A stretch of DNA of 64,000 nucleotides, taken from Brevundimonas sp. MYb52. GTDB taxonomy: Bacteria > Pseudomonadota > Alphaproteobacteria > Caulobacterales > Caulobacteraceae. Under the pieces are notes generated by a model. That model saw only the letters and a list, made by a program, of their open reading frames with translations, had not been told where the DNA came from and ran no database searches. How positions within the stretch are numbered: the stretch's first letter is position 1; each line of letters begins with the position of its first letter. Made by a program: the position numbers and the translations under genes. This document shows positions 43,212 through 52,918 of the stretch, piece after piece. The stretch spans positions 372,001-436,000 of the forward strand of contig NZ_PCPB01000001.1 in the NCBI RefSeq assembly GCF_002979535.1, written 5' to 3'.

Positions 43212-43679
43212 TCAATCGCCCCGGCGCAGCTTGCGGGCCAGGCCGCGCGCGCCAGCGGTGACGTCGGCCCAGGTGAGGTCGAAACCGTCGTCCTCGCCGA
43301 AATAGGGATCAGCCACGGGCTGACCCTCGCGGCCCTCGACGTGATCCAGCAGCAGGCTGAGCTCGGCCGTGGCGTCGGCGGGGGCTAGGCGGCGCAGGTT
43401 GGCGAGGTTGTCCTCGTCCAGAGCGACGATGTGGGTGAAGCGACGGAAGTCGGCGGGCTTCACCTGACGGCCGCGCAGGGCGGAGATATCGACACCGTTC
43501 TTGCGGGCCACGGCCTGGGCGCGGGGATCAGGCGGGGAGCCGACGTGCCAGGCGCCGGTGCCGGCGGAATCGATCACTACGTCCAGTTTTAGGCGGCGGG
43601 CCTCTTCGCGAAAGGCGGCCTCGGCCAGCGGCGAGCGACAGATGTTGCCGAGGCAGACGAAGAGGACGGAGGGCGTCAT
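43212..43679 (-). CDS. low-molecular-weight protein-tyrosine phosphatase
   Basis: The 155-residue protein has the P-loop VCLGNICRSPLAE (CX5RS) and the general-acid Asp in ADPYFGEDDGF, the two hallmarks of LMW-PTPs and the related arsenate reductase fold. The ATG at 43679 overlaps the mutL stop by 1 bp (TGATG), so it is coupled to mutL. Its targets are unknown. Confidence 0.92.
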   Translation of the reverse strand: MTPSVLFVCLGNICRSPLAEAAFREEARRLKLDVVIDSAGTGAWHVGSPPDPRAQAVARKNGVDISALRGRQVKPADFRRFTHIVALDEDNLANLRRLAPADATAELSLLLDHVEGREGQPVADPYFGEDDGFDLTWADVTAGARGLARKLRRGD

Positions 43680-45592
43680 CACCTGCGCCCGAACAGCTTC
43701 TCTAGGTCGTTGAGCTTTAGCTCCACATAGGTCGGGCGGCCGTGATTGCACTGACCGGAGTGGGGCGTGGCCTCCATCTGACGGAGTAGGGCGTTCATTT
43801 CGGGGGCCGAGAGGACGCGGCCGGCGCGGACGCTGCCGTGGCAGGCCATGGTGCCGCAGACCTCGGCCATGCGTTCCTTCAGCGACAGGGCGGCGCCGTG
43901 TTCGGACAGGTCGTCGGCGATGTCGCGGATCAGGCCCTGAACATCGGTGTCGCCGAGCAGGGCCGGGGTTTCGCGGACCAGAACCGCGCCGACCCCGAAG
44001 GCTTCGACGATCAGGCCCATCTCGGCTAGTTCCTCGGCCTTGGCGGCGACACGGTCGGCCTCGGCGGGGTCCAGTTCGACCACCTCGGGCGTCAGCAGGG
44101 CCTGACGGGTGACGGCGCCGGTCGCCATCTGGATCTTCATCCGCTCGTAAACGAGCCGTTCGTGGGCGGCGTGTTGATCGACCACGACCAGGCCGTCGCG
44201 GGTCTGGGCGACGATATAGGTGCCATGAAGTTGGGCGCGGGCGGCGCCGAGGGGGTAGTCGATCAGGTCCGGCGGCGTCTGGGCGCCGGGCGCGATCTGA
44301 CCGGCGTGTTCGGCCTGGATCTGGCCCAGGGCGCGGAAGTCGGGGGCGGCGGCCTGTCCGTTCCAGGTGTGCTCGACGCGGGCTGAGCGTTCGTTCAGGC
44401 CCGGCAGGTTTTGGGCGGCGGCGGCCGGTTGCGACCAGCCCTGCCAGCCGCTCCAGCCCGGCGCGGCTTGGCCGAACGACTGGGCCGACGGCGAGGTGGG
44501 GCTGTAGAGGGCCTCGCCCGTGTGCGGGCGGAAACCCGACAGGGCGTCGGCGGCGACCGTGGTGGAGGCGCGGTGTCCGGCGGCGTGCAGGGCGTGACGC
44601 AGGGCCCCGACGATCAGGCCGCGCACCAGGGCCGGGTCGCGGAAGCGGACTTCTGCTTTTGCTGGATGGACGTTCACATCGACATAGAGCGGGTCGATGT
44701 CGAGGAACAAGGCCGCCGCCGGGTGGCGGTCGCGGGCCAGGAAGTCGGCATAGGCGCCGCGCAAGGCGCCTTGCAGCAGGCGGTCGCGCACCGGACGGCC
44801 GTTGACGAACAGGAACTGGTGCGCCGCATTGCCGCGCGAATAGGTGGGCAGGCCCGCATAGCCGGACAGGCGCACGCCGTCGCGCTCCTGATCGATCAGC
44901 AGGGCGTTGGCTTCGAAGTCGCGACCCAGCAGGGCGCCGAGGCGTTTCAGGCGGCCTTCGAAGCCGGGATGTTCGGCGGGCAGGCGCAGTGTCACCTTGC
45001 CGTCCAGCGACAGGGTGAAGGCCACGGCTTCGTGGGCCATGGCCTGACGCTTGATTTCCTCCGAGATGGCCATGGCCTCCGACCGCTCGGACTTCATGAA
45101 CTTGAGGCGGGCGGGGGTGGCGTAGAAGAGGTCGCGGACCTCGACCCGGGCGCCGTGCGGACCGGGGAAGCCGGCGGGGGTGACCGGGCGCTGATCGCCG
45201 CCATCGACCGTGACCGCCCAGGCGTCGGCCTCTTCCCTAGCCCGCGTCGTGATGGTCAGGCGGGCGACTGAGCCGATGGAGGGCAGGGCCTCGCCGCGGA
45301 AGCCGAGGGTGTGGATCCGCAACAGGTCCACGTCGCCCGCATCGTCGGGCTCCAGCTTGGACGTGGCGTGGCGTTCAACCGCCAGCGGCAGTTCGTCCTT
45401 GGGGATGCCCTTGCCGTCGTCGGCGATCAGGATGCGGGTCAGGCCGCCGCCGTCCGCCTGGATCTCGACGCGCGAAGCCCCCGCGTCCAGCGCGTTCTCG
45501 ACCAGTTCCTTGATGGCGCTGGCGGGGCGTTCGACCACCTCGCCGGCGGCGATGCGGTTGACGGTTTCGGGAGGGAGGCGACGAATGGGCAT
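43679..45592 (-). CDS. mutL: DNA mismatch repair protein MutL
   Basis: The 637-residue protein has the GHKL ATPase domain ([36 protein letters not shown]). A linker rich in Pro/Gln/Ala (about 340-440) is followed by a C-terminal dimerisation domain. The endonuclease motif [12 protein letters not shown] and the later ACHGS and CNHGRP motifs are present. It is therefore the nicking type of MutL used by bacteria without MutH. The length is normal, and it is followed by the coupled phosphatase gene. Confidence 0.96.
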   Translation of the reverse strand: MPIRRLPPETVNRIAAGEVVERPASAIKELVENALDAGASRVEIQADGGGLTRILIADDGKGIPKDELPLAVERHATSKLEPDDAGDVDLLRIHTLGFRGEALPSIGSVARLTITTRAREEADAWAVTVDGGDQRPVTPAGFPGPHGARVEVRDLFYATPARLKFMKSERSEAMAISEEIKRQAMAHEAVAFTLSLDGKVTLRLPAEHPGFEGRLKRLGALLGRDFEANALLIDQERDGVRLSGYAGLPTYSRGNAAHQFLFVNGRPVRDRLLQGALRGAYADFLARDRHPAAALFLDIDPLYVDVNVHPAKAEVRFRDPALVRGLIVGALRHALHAAGHRASTTVAADALSGFRPHTGEALYSPTSPSAQSFGQAAPGWSGWQGWSQPAAAAQNLPGLNERSARVEHTWNGQAAAPDFRALGQIQAEHAGQIAPGAQTPPDLIDYPLGAARAQLHGTYIVAQTRDGLVVVDQHAAHERLVYERMKIQMATGAVTRQALLTPEVVELDPAEADRVAAKAEELAEMGLIVEAFGVGAVLVRETPALLGDTDVQGLIRDIADDLSEHGAALSLKERMAEVCGTMACHGSVRAGRVLSAPEMNALLRQMEATPHSGQCNHGRPTYVELKLNDLEKLFGRR

Positions 45593-45659
45593 GTGAGTCG
45601 CAAGATAGGCGGGTGACGCGCAGGGCGCACCTCAATCCGCATTTTTGAGCGAACGGGGC

Positions 45660-45687
45660 TTGAAGCGCCGTAATCGCAACTTATACT
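45660..45687 (+). promoter_or_regulatory. putative promoter of yceI
   Basis: TTGAAG (45660-45665) and TATACT (45682-45687), spaced by 16 bp, match -35 and -10 hexamers well. They lie about 85 bp before the YceI start in the divergent mutL-yceI gap. Confidence 0.5.
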
Positions 45688-45772
45688 GTTGCAGTCCGGG
45701 CGGCGCGCCGACGGACAGAGCAACCGTTTCTGGACCTCGTGTCCAGCCCTGAACATTCAACGAGGTCCTTCC

Positions 45773-46483
45773 ATGAAGATCAAAGCCGCCATTCTGGCCG
45801 TTTCCGCCGCCGCCCTGCTGGCCGCCTGCAGCCCCGCCGCCGACAAGTCGGGCGCGCCCGCCGCCGACGCCGTCTCGACCGCCCCGGTCGAGCTGAAGGC
45901 CCCGGCTGGCGTCTATGTCATGGACCCGACCCACGCCTCGCTGCAGTGGTCGATCGGTCACAACACGATCTCGAACTACACGGCCCGCTTCAACAAGTTT
46001 GACGCCAAGATCACCTTGGACCCGGCCAACCTGGCCAACAGCACCGTCGAGGTCAGCATCGACCCGGCCTCGGTCGACGCCAACTATCCGGGCGATTACA
46101 CCGGCACCCACGCTGGCTCGGGCTTCAAGAGCTGGAGCGAAGACATTGCGAAGAACAAGAACTTCCTGAACGCTGGCGCCTTCCCGCAGATCACCTTCAA
46201 GTCGACCAAGGTTGAGCTGACTGGCACGCGCACGGCCAAGGTGACGGGCGACCTGACCTTCCTGGGCGTGACCAAGCCGGTGACGCTGGACGCCACCTTC
46301 GGCGGCGAGATCGAGAAGCACCCCTTCATGCAGGTCCCGACCCTCGGCTTCGCGGCTGAAGGCAAGTTCAAGCGCTCGGACTTCGGCATGCCGGTCGGTC
46401 CGGTGGGCGACGAAACCACCATCCGCTTCGACGGCGAGTTCCTGCAGCAGGTGGCGCCGGTCGCCGCCGCGCCGGCCGCCTAA
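45773..46483 (+). CDS. YceI family lipoprotein
   Basis: The 236-residue protein has a lipobox LLAAC and a YceI lipocalin-like domain (about 45-225): GVYVMDPTHASLQWSIGHNTISNYTARFNKFDAKITLD, the middle SWSEDIAKNKNFLNAGAFPQITFKST and a final DETTIRFDGEF. YceI proteins bind isoprenoid-type lipids in the periplasm. A terminator follows, and then a cytochrome b561-YceI fusion gene, giving two YceI domains side by side. Confidence 0.9.
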   Translation: MKIKAAILAVSAAALLAACSPAADKSGAPAADAVSTAPVELKAPAGVYVMDPTHASLQWSIGHNTISNYTARFNKFDAKITLDPANLANSTVEVSIDPASVDANYPGDYTGTHAGSGFKSWSEDIAKNKNFLNAGAFPQITFKSTKVELTGTRTAKVTGDLTFLGVTKPVTLDATFGGEIEKHPFMQVPTLGFAAEGKFKRSDFGMPVGPVGDETTIRFDGEFLQQVAPVAAAPAA

Positions 46484-46497
46484 GTCAGCGTGAATGG

Positions 46498-46529
46498 ACG
46501 GGCGGGGCCGGACGGTCCCGCCCGTTTTT
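46498..46529 (+). terminator. Rho-independent terminator after yceI
   Basis: ACGGGCGGG pairs with CCCGCCCGT over a 10-nt loop, followed by a run of T, 15 bp after the yceI stop. Confidence 0.85.
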
Positions 46530-46554
46530 CTTTGAGCATTTTGCGAGTTTCGCC

Positions 46555-47850
46555 ATGACTTCGGTCGCCAGCCGCTACACCCCCGTCGCCATCGCCCTGC
46601 ACTGGGCCATCGCGGTCGCCATCATCGCCATGATCCCGATGGGCTGGTGGATGAGCGATGCGATCAATGAGCCGGGCAGTCAGGCGCTGGCCTATCGCGT
46701 GTTCCAGATTCACAAGTCGATCGGCTTTTTGATCCTGGCGCTGACGGTCCTGCGGCTGGTCTGGCGACTGACGCACCGGACGCCGGGGATGCCGGCCGAG
46801 ATGAAGACCTGGGAGACGTTCGCGGCGCGGGCGACCCATGCGGCCTTCTATGGCCTGATGCTGGCCCTGCCTTTGACCGGCTGGCTCTACGTCTCGGCGG
46901 GCTGGGCCGTGGCGACGGATACGCCGCTGGCCGTGGCGACCAGTTGGTTCGGCCTGTTCAGCGTGCCGCACCTGCCCTTCATTGGCGAAGCGGCGGCGGG
47001 CGTTCGCCGGGCCGTGGCCTATCAGGCCATGGGGGCGCACAGCCTGATGGCCTGGGGCGCGGTGGTGCTGATCGTGCTGCACGTCGGGGCGGCGCTGAAG
47101 CATCAGTTCATCAATCGCGACGGGGTTCTGGCCCACATGATCCCGGCGCTGAAGCACGGCGAGGGCCGGACGGCGCCGGAACCCAGGCCGCTGTTGCGTC
47201 GCACCGAACGTCTGGCGGGCCTTGGCTTCATCGCGGCCCTGGCCGTGGCGGGCGGCATTGCGGCCAAGCCCGCGCCTCTGGCCGAAGGGGCGGCGAGCGA
47301 AGCTCATGTCGCAGCGGCCCCCGCTCAGGCCGAGGCTGCGGTCACGCCGGGCACGGCGACGGCCTGGACCATCGACAAGGCGGCCTCCAGCATCGCCTTT
47401 ACCGGGACCCACGCGGGCAAGGGCTTCATAGGGCGGTTCGAGCAGTGGGAGGGCCAGGTCTGGTTCGATCCGGCCGATCTGGCGGGCTCCAAGGCCGTGG
47501 TTCTGGTCCAGACCGGCACGGCCAAGACCGGCGACGCGACGCAGGAAGGCAGCCTGACCGGGGCCGAATGGTTCGATCCGAGCGCCTATCCGACCGCACG
47601 GTTCGAGGCGACGGCGTTCAAGGCCCTGGGCGGCAACCGCTATGAGGCGACCGGGACGCTGCGGATCAAGACGACGACGGTTCCCGTGGTCCTGCCCTTC
47701 ACCTTTGACGAGGTGAATGGCGTGGCGACGGTGGCCGGCAAGCTGGAGTTGGACCGCGCGGCGCTGGATCTGGGCATGATGTCCGACGCGGGCGGTGACT
47801 GGGTGTCCAAGGCGATCGGGGTGGAGATCAAGGTGACGGCGAGGCGCTGA
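46555..47850 (+). CDS. cytochrome b561 fused to a YceI domain
   Basis: The 431-residue fusion has an N-terminal cytochrome b561 domain of four helices (about 8-200) with haem-ligand His in ALHWAIAV, FQIHKSIGFLIL, MGAHSLMAW and IVLHVGAALKHQF. A fifth hydrophobic segment (about 220-240) leads into a periplasmic YceI domain (about 260-431: TAWTIDKAASSIAFTGTHAGKGFIGRFEQWEG). The usual partners are separate proteins. The fusion suggests electron transfer to a quinone or isoprenoid bound by the YceI domain. Confidence 0.9.
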   Translation: MTSVASRYTPVAIALHWAIAVAIIAMIPMGWWMSDAINEPGSQALAYRVFQIHKSIGFLILALTVLRLVWRLTHRTPGMPAEMKTWETFAARATHAAFYGLMLALPLTGWLYVSAGWAVATDTPLAVATSWFGLFSVPHLPFIGEAAAGVRRAVAYQAMGAHSLMAWGAVVLIVLHVGAALKHQFINRDGVLAHMIPALKHGEGRTAPEPRPLLRRTERLAGLGFIAALAVAGGIAAKPAPLAEGAASEAHVAAAPAQAEAAVTPGTATAWTIDKAASSIAFTGTHAGKGFIGRFEQWEGQVWFDPADLAGSKAVVLVQTGTAKTGDATQEGSLTGAEWFDPSAYPTARFEATAFKALGGNRYEATGTLRIKTTTVPVVLPFTFDEVNGVATVAGKLELDRAALDLGMMSDAGGDWVSKAIGVEIKVTARR

Positions 47851-47865
47851 CGCCTGCTCCCACCC

Positions 47866-47992
47866 GCCGTCATCCCGGAAGCGGCGCAGCCGCTATCCGG
47901 GACCCAGACGTCAAAGACATACAGGGCCTGTCGTGTTTGAGATCCGCCGCCTGGGTCCCGGATCGCCTCTGCGAGGCGTCCGGGATGACGGC
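47866..47992. repeat. long inverted repeat element, family B
   Basis: The left arm begins GCCGTCATCCCGGA and includes CCGGGACCCAG; the right arm includes CTGGGTCCCGG and ends TCCGGGATGACGGC. Each arm also holds its own small hairpin (GCGGCGCAGCCGC, GCCTCTGCGAGGC). It lies 15 bp after the b561-YceI stop and can act as a terminator. This is the form of a dispersed intergenic palindrome, unrelated in sequence to family A. Confidence 0.75.
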
Positions 47993-48016
47993 ATCAGGGG
48001 CCGGATGAGCGCTTAG

Positions 48017-49558
<1,542 letters not shown>

Positions 49559-49559
49559 T

Positions 49560-49722
49560 CCTTCTCCCCTTGTGGGAGAAGGTGGGCCGCGTAGCGGCTC
49601 GGATGAGGGGTTGCTCAGACAGAAGATGATAGTGGCGAGTTCAGACGACATGATTTTCGGCCGGGGTGCGACCCCTCATCCGTCTGGCTGCGCCAGCCAC
49701 CTTCTCCCGCAAGGGGAGAAGG
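49560..49722. repeat. long inverted repeat element, family A, copy 2
   Basis: Both ends match copy 1 at 22006: CCTTCTCCCCTTGTGGGAG at the left and its near reverse complement at the right, with GGATGAGGGGTTGC and GACCCCTCATCCGTC inside. The centre (about 50 bp) differs from copy 1. It starts 2 bp after the serS stop and ends 47 bp before surE, so it serves as the serS 3' end. Confidence 0.8.
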
Positions 49723-49768
49723 ACATTTTTGGCGCGCTATCGTCCTTCGGACTACTTGGGCGCGGCCT

Positions 49769-50557
49769 ATGAGAATCCTCCTCACCAACGACGATGGCAT
49801 CGAGGCGGAAGGCCTTGAATGTCTTGAGAAGATTGCTCGCACCCTGTCGGACGACGTCTGGGTTGTCGCGCCCCAGACCGAGCAATCGGCCAAGGGGCGG
49901 GGGATCACCCTGACCGAGCCGCTGCGGGTCAACAAGCTGGGCGACAAGCGCTTCGCCGTGACCGGCACGCCGACCGACTGCGTCATCCTGGCGGTCAACG
50001 ACCTGATGCCCGAGAGGCCCGATCTTGTGCTGTCGGGCGTCAATCGCGGCCACAACGTCGGCGAGGACGTCAGCTATTCCGGCACCGTGGCGGGCGCGCT
50101 GCAGGGCATGGCCTTCGGCATTCGCTCCATCGCCCTGTCGCAGTCGCTGGAACGCTTCCACGACGACGTGGTGGCGCACTGGGAGACGGCTGAGGCCTTC
50201 GCGCCCGGCATCATCGCCAAGCTGCTGGAGCAGAAGTGGGAGGACGGCGTGGTCATGAACGTCAACTTCCCCAACCTGCCGCCGGAACTGGTCAAGGCGG
50301 TCGAGGTGACCAAGCAGGGCTTCCGCGACATCGGCGAGATGCACGCCATCCGTCGCACCGACCTGCGCGGTCGCGACTACTACTGGATGGCCTTCCGCGG
50401 CGCGCCGCAGGAGCACGCCGAGGGAACCGACCTGAGGGCCATGGACGAGGGTCGCATCTCGGTCACGCCGCTGCATATCGACCTGACGCATATGCGCAGC
50501 GTCAATGACCTGAAGAAGGTTCTGGGCGGCGCGCCCCCCAAAGGTCCCGCCGGATGA
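49769..50557 (+). CDS. surE: 5'/3'-nucleotidase SurE
   Basis: The 262-residue metal-dependent nucleotidase has the N-terminal metal site ILLTNDDG with APQTEQSAKG. GTPTDCVILAV and SGVNRGHNVGEDVSYSGTVAGALQG follow; all are SurE signatures. It is coupled to pcm by a 4-bp overlap (ATGA) and begins the surE-pcm-nlpD order seen in many proteobacteria. Confidence 0.95.
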   Translation: MRILLTNDDGIEAEGLECLEKIARTLSDDVWVVAPQTEQSAKGRGITLTEPLRVNKLGDKRFAVTGTPTDCVILAVNDLMPERPDLVLSGVNRGHNVGEDVSYSGTVAGALQGMAFGIRSIALSQSLERFHDDVVAHWETAEAFAPGIIAKLLEQKWEDGVVMNVNFPNLPPELVKAVEVTKQGFRDIGEMHAIRRTDLRGRDYYWMAFRGAPQEHAEGTDLRAMDEGRISVTPLHIDLTHMRSVNDLKKVLGGAPPKGPAG

Positions 50558-51198
50558 GCCTGTCGGACGACCGTGCGGGCCGGTTGATCCTGTCGCTGCG
50601 GCGCCAGGGCGTCACCGACGCGCGGGTGCTGAAGGCGATGGAGTCCATCGACCGCTCGCTGTTCGTCCACGAGAAGTTCCTGGATCAGGCCTGGGAAGAT
50701 CAGGCCCTGCCGATCGACTGCGCCCAGACGATCAGCCAGCCCTATATCGTCGGTCTGATGACCCAGGCGTTGGAGGTAGGGCCGCGCCATCGCGTGCTCG
50801 AGATCGGCACCGGCAGCGGCTATCAGTGCGCGGTGCTCAGCCGCCTGGCGCGGTTCGTCTATTCGGTGGAACGCTACAAGAGCCTGCTGACCGAGGCGGA
50901 GGCCAAGCTGAAGGTGCTGGGCGTGGACAATGTCTTCACTCGCCACGGCGACGGCGGGCAGGGCTGGCTGGAACAGTCGCCTTTTGACCGGATCATGGTC
51001 ACGGCGGCGTCTCCGCACGAGCCGACGGAACTGTTGAAACAACTGAAGCCCGGCGGGGTTCTGGTCGCGCCGGTCGGGCGCAGCTCGGTGCAGATGCTGA
51101 ACCGCTACACCGGCCAGGAAGATGGCAGCTTCCGCCGCGAAAGCCTGTGCGAAGTGCGCTTCGTGCCTCTGGTCGAGGGCACGGCCAAGGAGGGGTAG
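50554..51198 (+). CDS. pcm: protein-L-isoaspartate O-methyltransferase
   Basis: The 214-residue SAM-dependent enzyme repairs isoaspartyl residues in aged proteins. ALPIDCAQTISQPYIVGLMTQAL is the PCMT N-terminal motif, the SAM loop is VLEIGTGSGYQCAVLSRLA, and VTAASPHEP and LKPGGVLVAPVG follow. It is translationally coupled to surE and followed 126 bp later by the LysM/M23 gene. Confidence 0.95.
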   Translation: MSLSDDRAGRLILSLRRQGVTDARVLKAMESIDRSLFVHEKFLDQAWEDQALPIDCAQTISQPYIVGLMTQALEVGPRHRVLEIGTGSGYQCAVLSRLARFVYSVERYKSLLTEAEAKLKVLGVDNVFTRHGDGGQGWLEQSPFDRIMVTAASPHEPTELLKQLKPGGVLVAPVGRSSVQMLNRYTGQEDGSFRRESLCEVRFVPLVEGTAKEG

Positions 51199-51324
51199 GC
51201 ACGCGCGTTTCGGCGCGCGGTTAACCTTTCCGCCCCACTTTGGCGCCGTTTGACGGGTTGGCTTGGCGGCGCTTCCGGGGCACACCGGGGGCAGACGCAA
51301 TTCAAGGTTAAGAAGGAGGGGCGC

Positions 51325-52416
51325 ATGGGCGGCTTCACGGGCTGGATCAGGGCGGCGGTCGTTGTCGGCGGGGCGCTGACGGTCACGGCGTGTTCGACCT
51401 ATCCGAACGAGCCGCGCTATTCGACGCGCCCCATGCCGACGGGGCAGGGCGCCTATCCGGCGCAGCCGCAACAGCCGGGCGCCTATCCGAACAACAACCC
51501 CTACTACAGTCAGCCTACGCAGCCGCAGACGCCGCCCGCGTCGCGTCCCTATGAGGAGCAGGGGCCCCGCGCGCCGGCCGGCAGCATCGACGGGGGCGGT
51601 CTGCCGCCCGCTGGAGGGCCGGCCTATCCCTCGACAGGCGCGCCGGTCACGGTGACGCCCCCGCCGCCCGCAGGCTCGACCAGCATGCCGGGCGCGACCT
51701 ATGTGATTCAGCAGGGCGACACCATTTCGGGCGTCGGTCGTCGCTTCCAGACTCCGGTGCAGATTCTGATCGACCTGAACGGCCTGGGGCCGCGCGGCGC
51801 CATCAGTTCGGGTCAGCGTATCATTCTGCCGGACAGCGCGGTGGACACCGGCTCCGACCCCTATGCGACCGGAGCCTCGCCCGTCGGCGTGAGGACGCCG
51901 AATAACGGCGTGGCGCCGCCGCCGCCGCCGCCGCCCAGCGGCAACGCCGCCCTGCCGCCGGCGCGCGCGCCAGCTGTGGCCGCCTCGACGCCGGCTTCGC
52001 CGGTTCAGGGGGCGGCCGTGGGTCAGGCCCTGGCGATGCAATGGCCAGTGCGTGGGGACATCCTGCGTCGCTTCGGTCCGGTGGGCATGGGCGAGCGCAA
52101 CAATGGCATCAACATCGGCGCCTCGGCCGGAGCCGAGGTCAAGGCCGCCGCCGCCGGGCGCGTGGCCTATGTCGGCGATGATCTGGTGGGCCAAGGGCTG
52201 ACGGTGCTGATCGTTCACCGTGACGGTTGGCGCACGGTTTACGGCCACCTGGGTTCGGCCACGGTGCGCGACGGCGCCGAGGTTCGCGCCGGTCAGGCCA
52301 TAGGCACGGTCGGCCTGACGGCGGGCGACGGTCGGCCCTCCATCCACTTCGAGACGCGCCAGATGCGGGGCGATGATCCGGTCGCGGTTGATCCGTTGAG
52401 CGTCCTGCCGCGCTGA
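51325..52416 (+). CDS. NlpD-like LysM/M23 lipoprotein with degenerate active site
   Basis: The 363-residue lipoprotein (lipobox VTAC) has a long Pro/Gln-rich linker and a LysM domain (about 130-175: YVIQQGDTISGVGRRFQTP). After a Pro-rich spacer comes a C-terminal M23/LytM domain (about 250-360). In active M23 enzymes the first zinc motif is HxxxD; here it reads NNGIN, so both residues are lost, while GHLG and HFETR keep later His. As in E. coli NlpD, this points to an activator of amidases in cell separation and not a peptidase. AAGGAGG precedes the ATG. Position after pcm supports the NlpD role. Confidence 0.88.
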   Translation: MGGFTGWIRAAVVVGGALTVTACSTYPNEPRYSTRPMPTGQGAYPAQPQQPGAYPNNNPYYSQPTQPQTPPASRPYEEQGPRAPAGSIDGGGLPPAGGPAYPSTGAPVTVTPPPPAGSTSMPGATYVIQQGDTISGVGRRFQTPVQILIDLNGLGPRGAISSGQRIILPDSAVDTGSDPYATGASPVGVRTPNNGVAPPPPPPPSGNAALPPARAPAVAASTPASPVQGAAVGQALAMQWPVRGDILRRFGPVGMGERNNGINIGASAGAEVKAAAAGRVAYVGDDLVGQGLTVLIVHRDGWRTVYGHLGSATVRDGAEVRAGQAIGTVGLTAGDGRPSIHFETRQMRGDDPVAVDPLSVLPR

Positions 52417-52422
52417 AACCGA

Positions 52423-52445
52423 GCCGCCCGGCGTGTCCGGGCGGC
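52423..52445 (+). terminator. hairpin after the nlpD-like gene
   Basis: GCCGCCCGG pairs perfectly with CCGGGCGGC around CGTGT, 6 bp after the stop. There is no T-tract, so it may be a weak terminator or an mRNA-stabilising stem. Confidence 0.5.
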
Positions 52446-52562
52446 ATCGCCTAGGATCAGAGACGTCAGGCCGCGTTGCAAATCGGCACGGCGCGCCCTA
52501 GGTTCCGCGCCTCATTTTAATGGGGCCCCCGTTTCGAGGTTGGCCCGGTTCGGGGAGTTTCC

Positions 52563-52877
52563 ATGCCTACTGGTTCCGAAGGCGGCCTGATGGCCATCGT
52601 GGTGCAGATCGCGCCGATCGTCGCGATCTTCATCCTGTTCTACTTCCTCATGATCCGCCCGCAGCAAAAGCGGATGAAGGCTCACCAGGCCCTGATCGCC
52701 GGCGTCAAGCGCGGCGACGAAGTCGTTCTTTCGAACGGCATGGTCGGCAAGGTGACGCGCGTTGAAGACGCCGAGGCCATGGTCGAGATCTCGCAGGGCG
52801 TGAACGTCCGCGTGGTCAAGTCGATGATCGCCGAAGTGCGCAACCGCACCGCCATCGCCGCCAACGACAAGGGCTGA
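52563..52877 (+). CDS. yajC: preprotein translocase subunit YajC
   Basis: The 104-residue protein has a single membrane helix (VVQIAPIVAIFILFYFLMI) followed by the YajC signature RPQQKRMKAHQALIAGVKRGDEVV. It belongs to the SecDF-YajC complex. GGGGAG lies 5 nt before the ATG. secD starts 41 bp downstream, giving the usual yajC-secD-secF order. Confidence 0.94.
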   Translation: MPTGSEGGLMAIVVQIAPIVAIFILFYFLMIRPQQKRMKAHQALIAGVKRGDEVVLSNGMVGKVTRVEDAEAMVEISQGVNVRVVKSMIAEVRNRTAIAANDKG

Positions 52878-52918
52878 GCGGCTCTCGCCGCTGACGCCCG
52901 CCCGAAAAGAGCCCTGAC

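Noticed and set aside
50380..52347. 655-codon minus-strand frame opposite pcm and the nlpD-like gene
   Set aside because: Arg/His/Gly-rich with no conserved motif; the plus-strand genes are certain.
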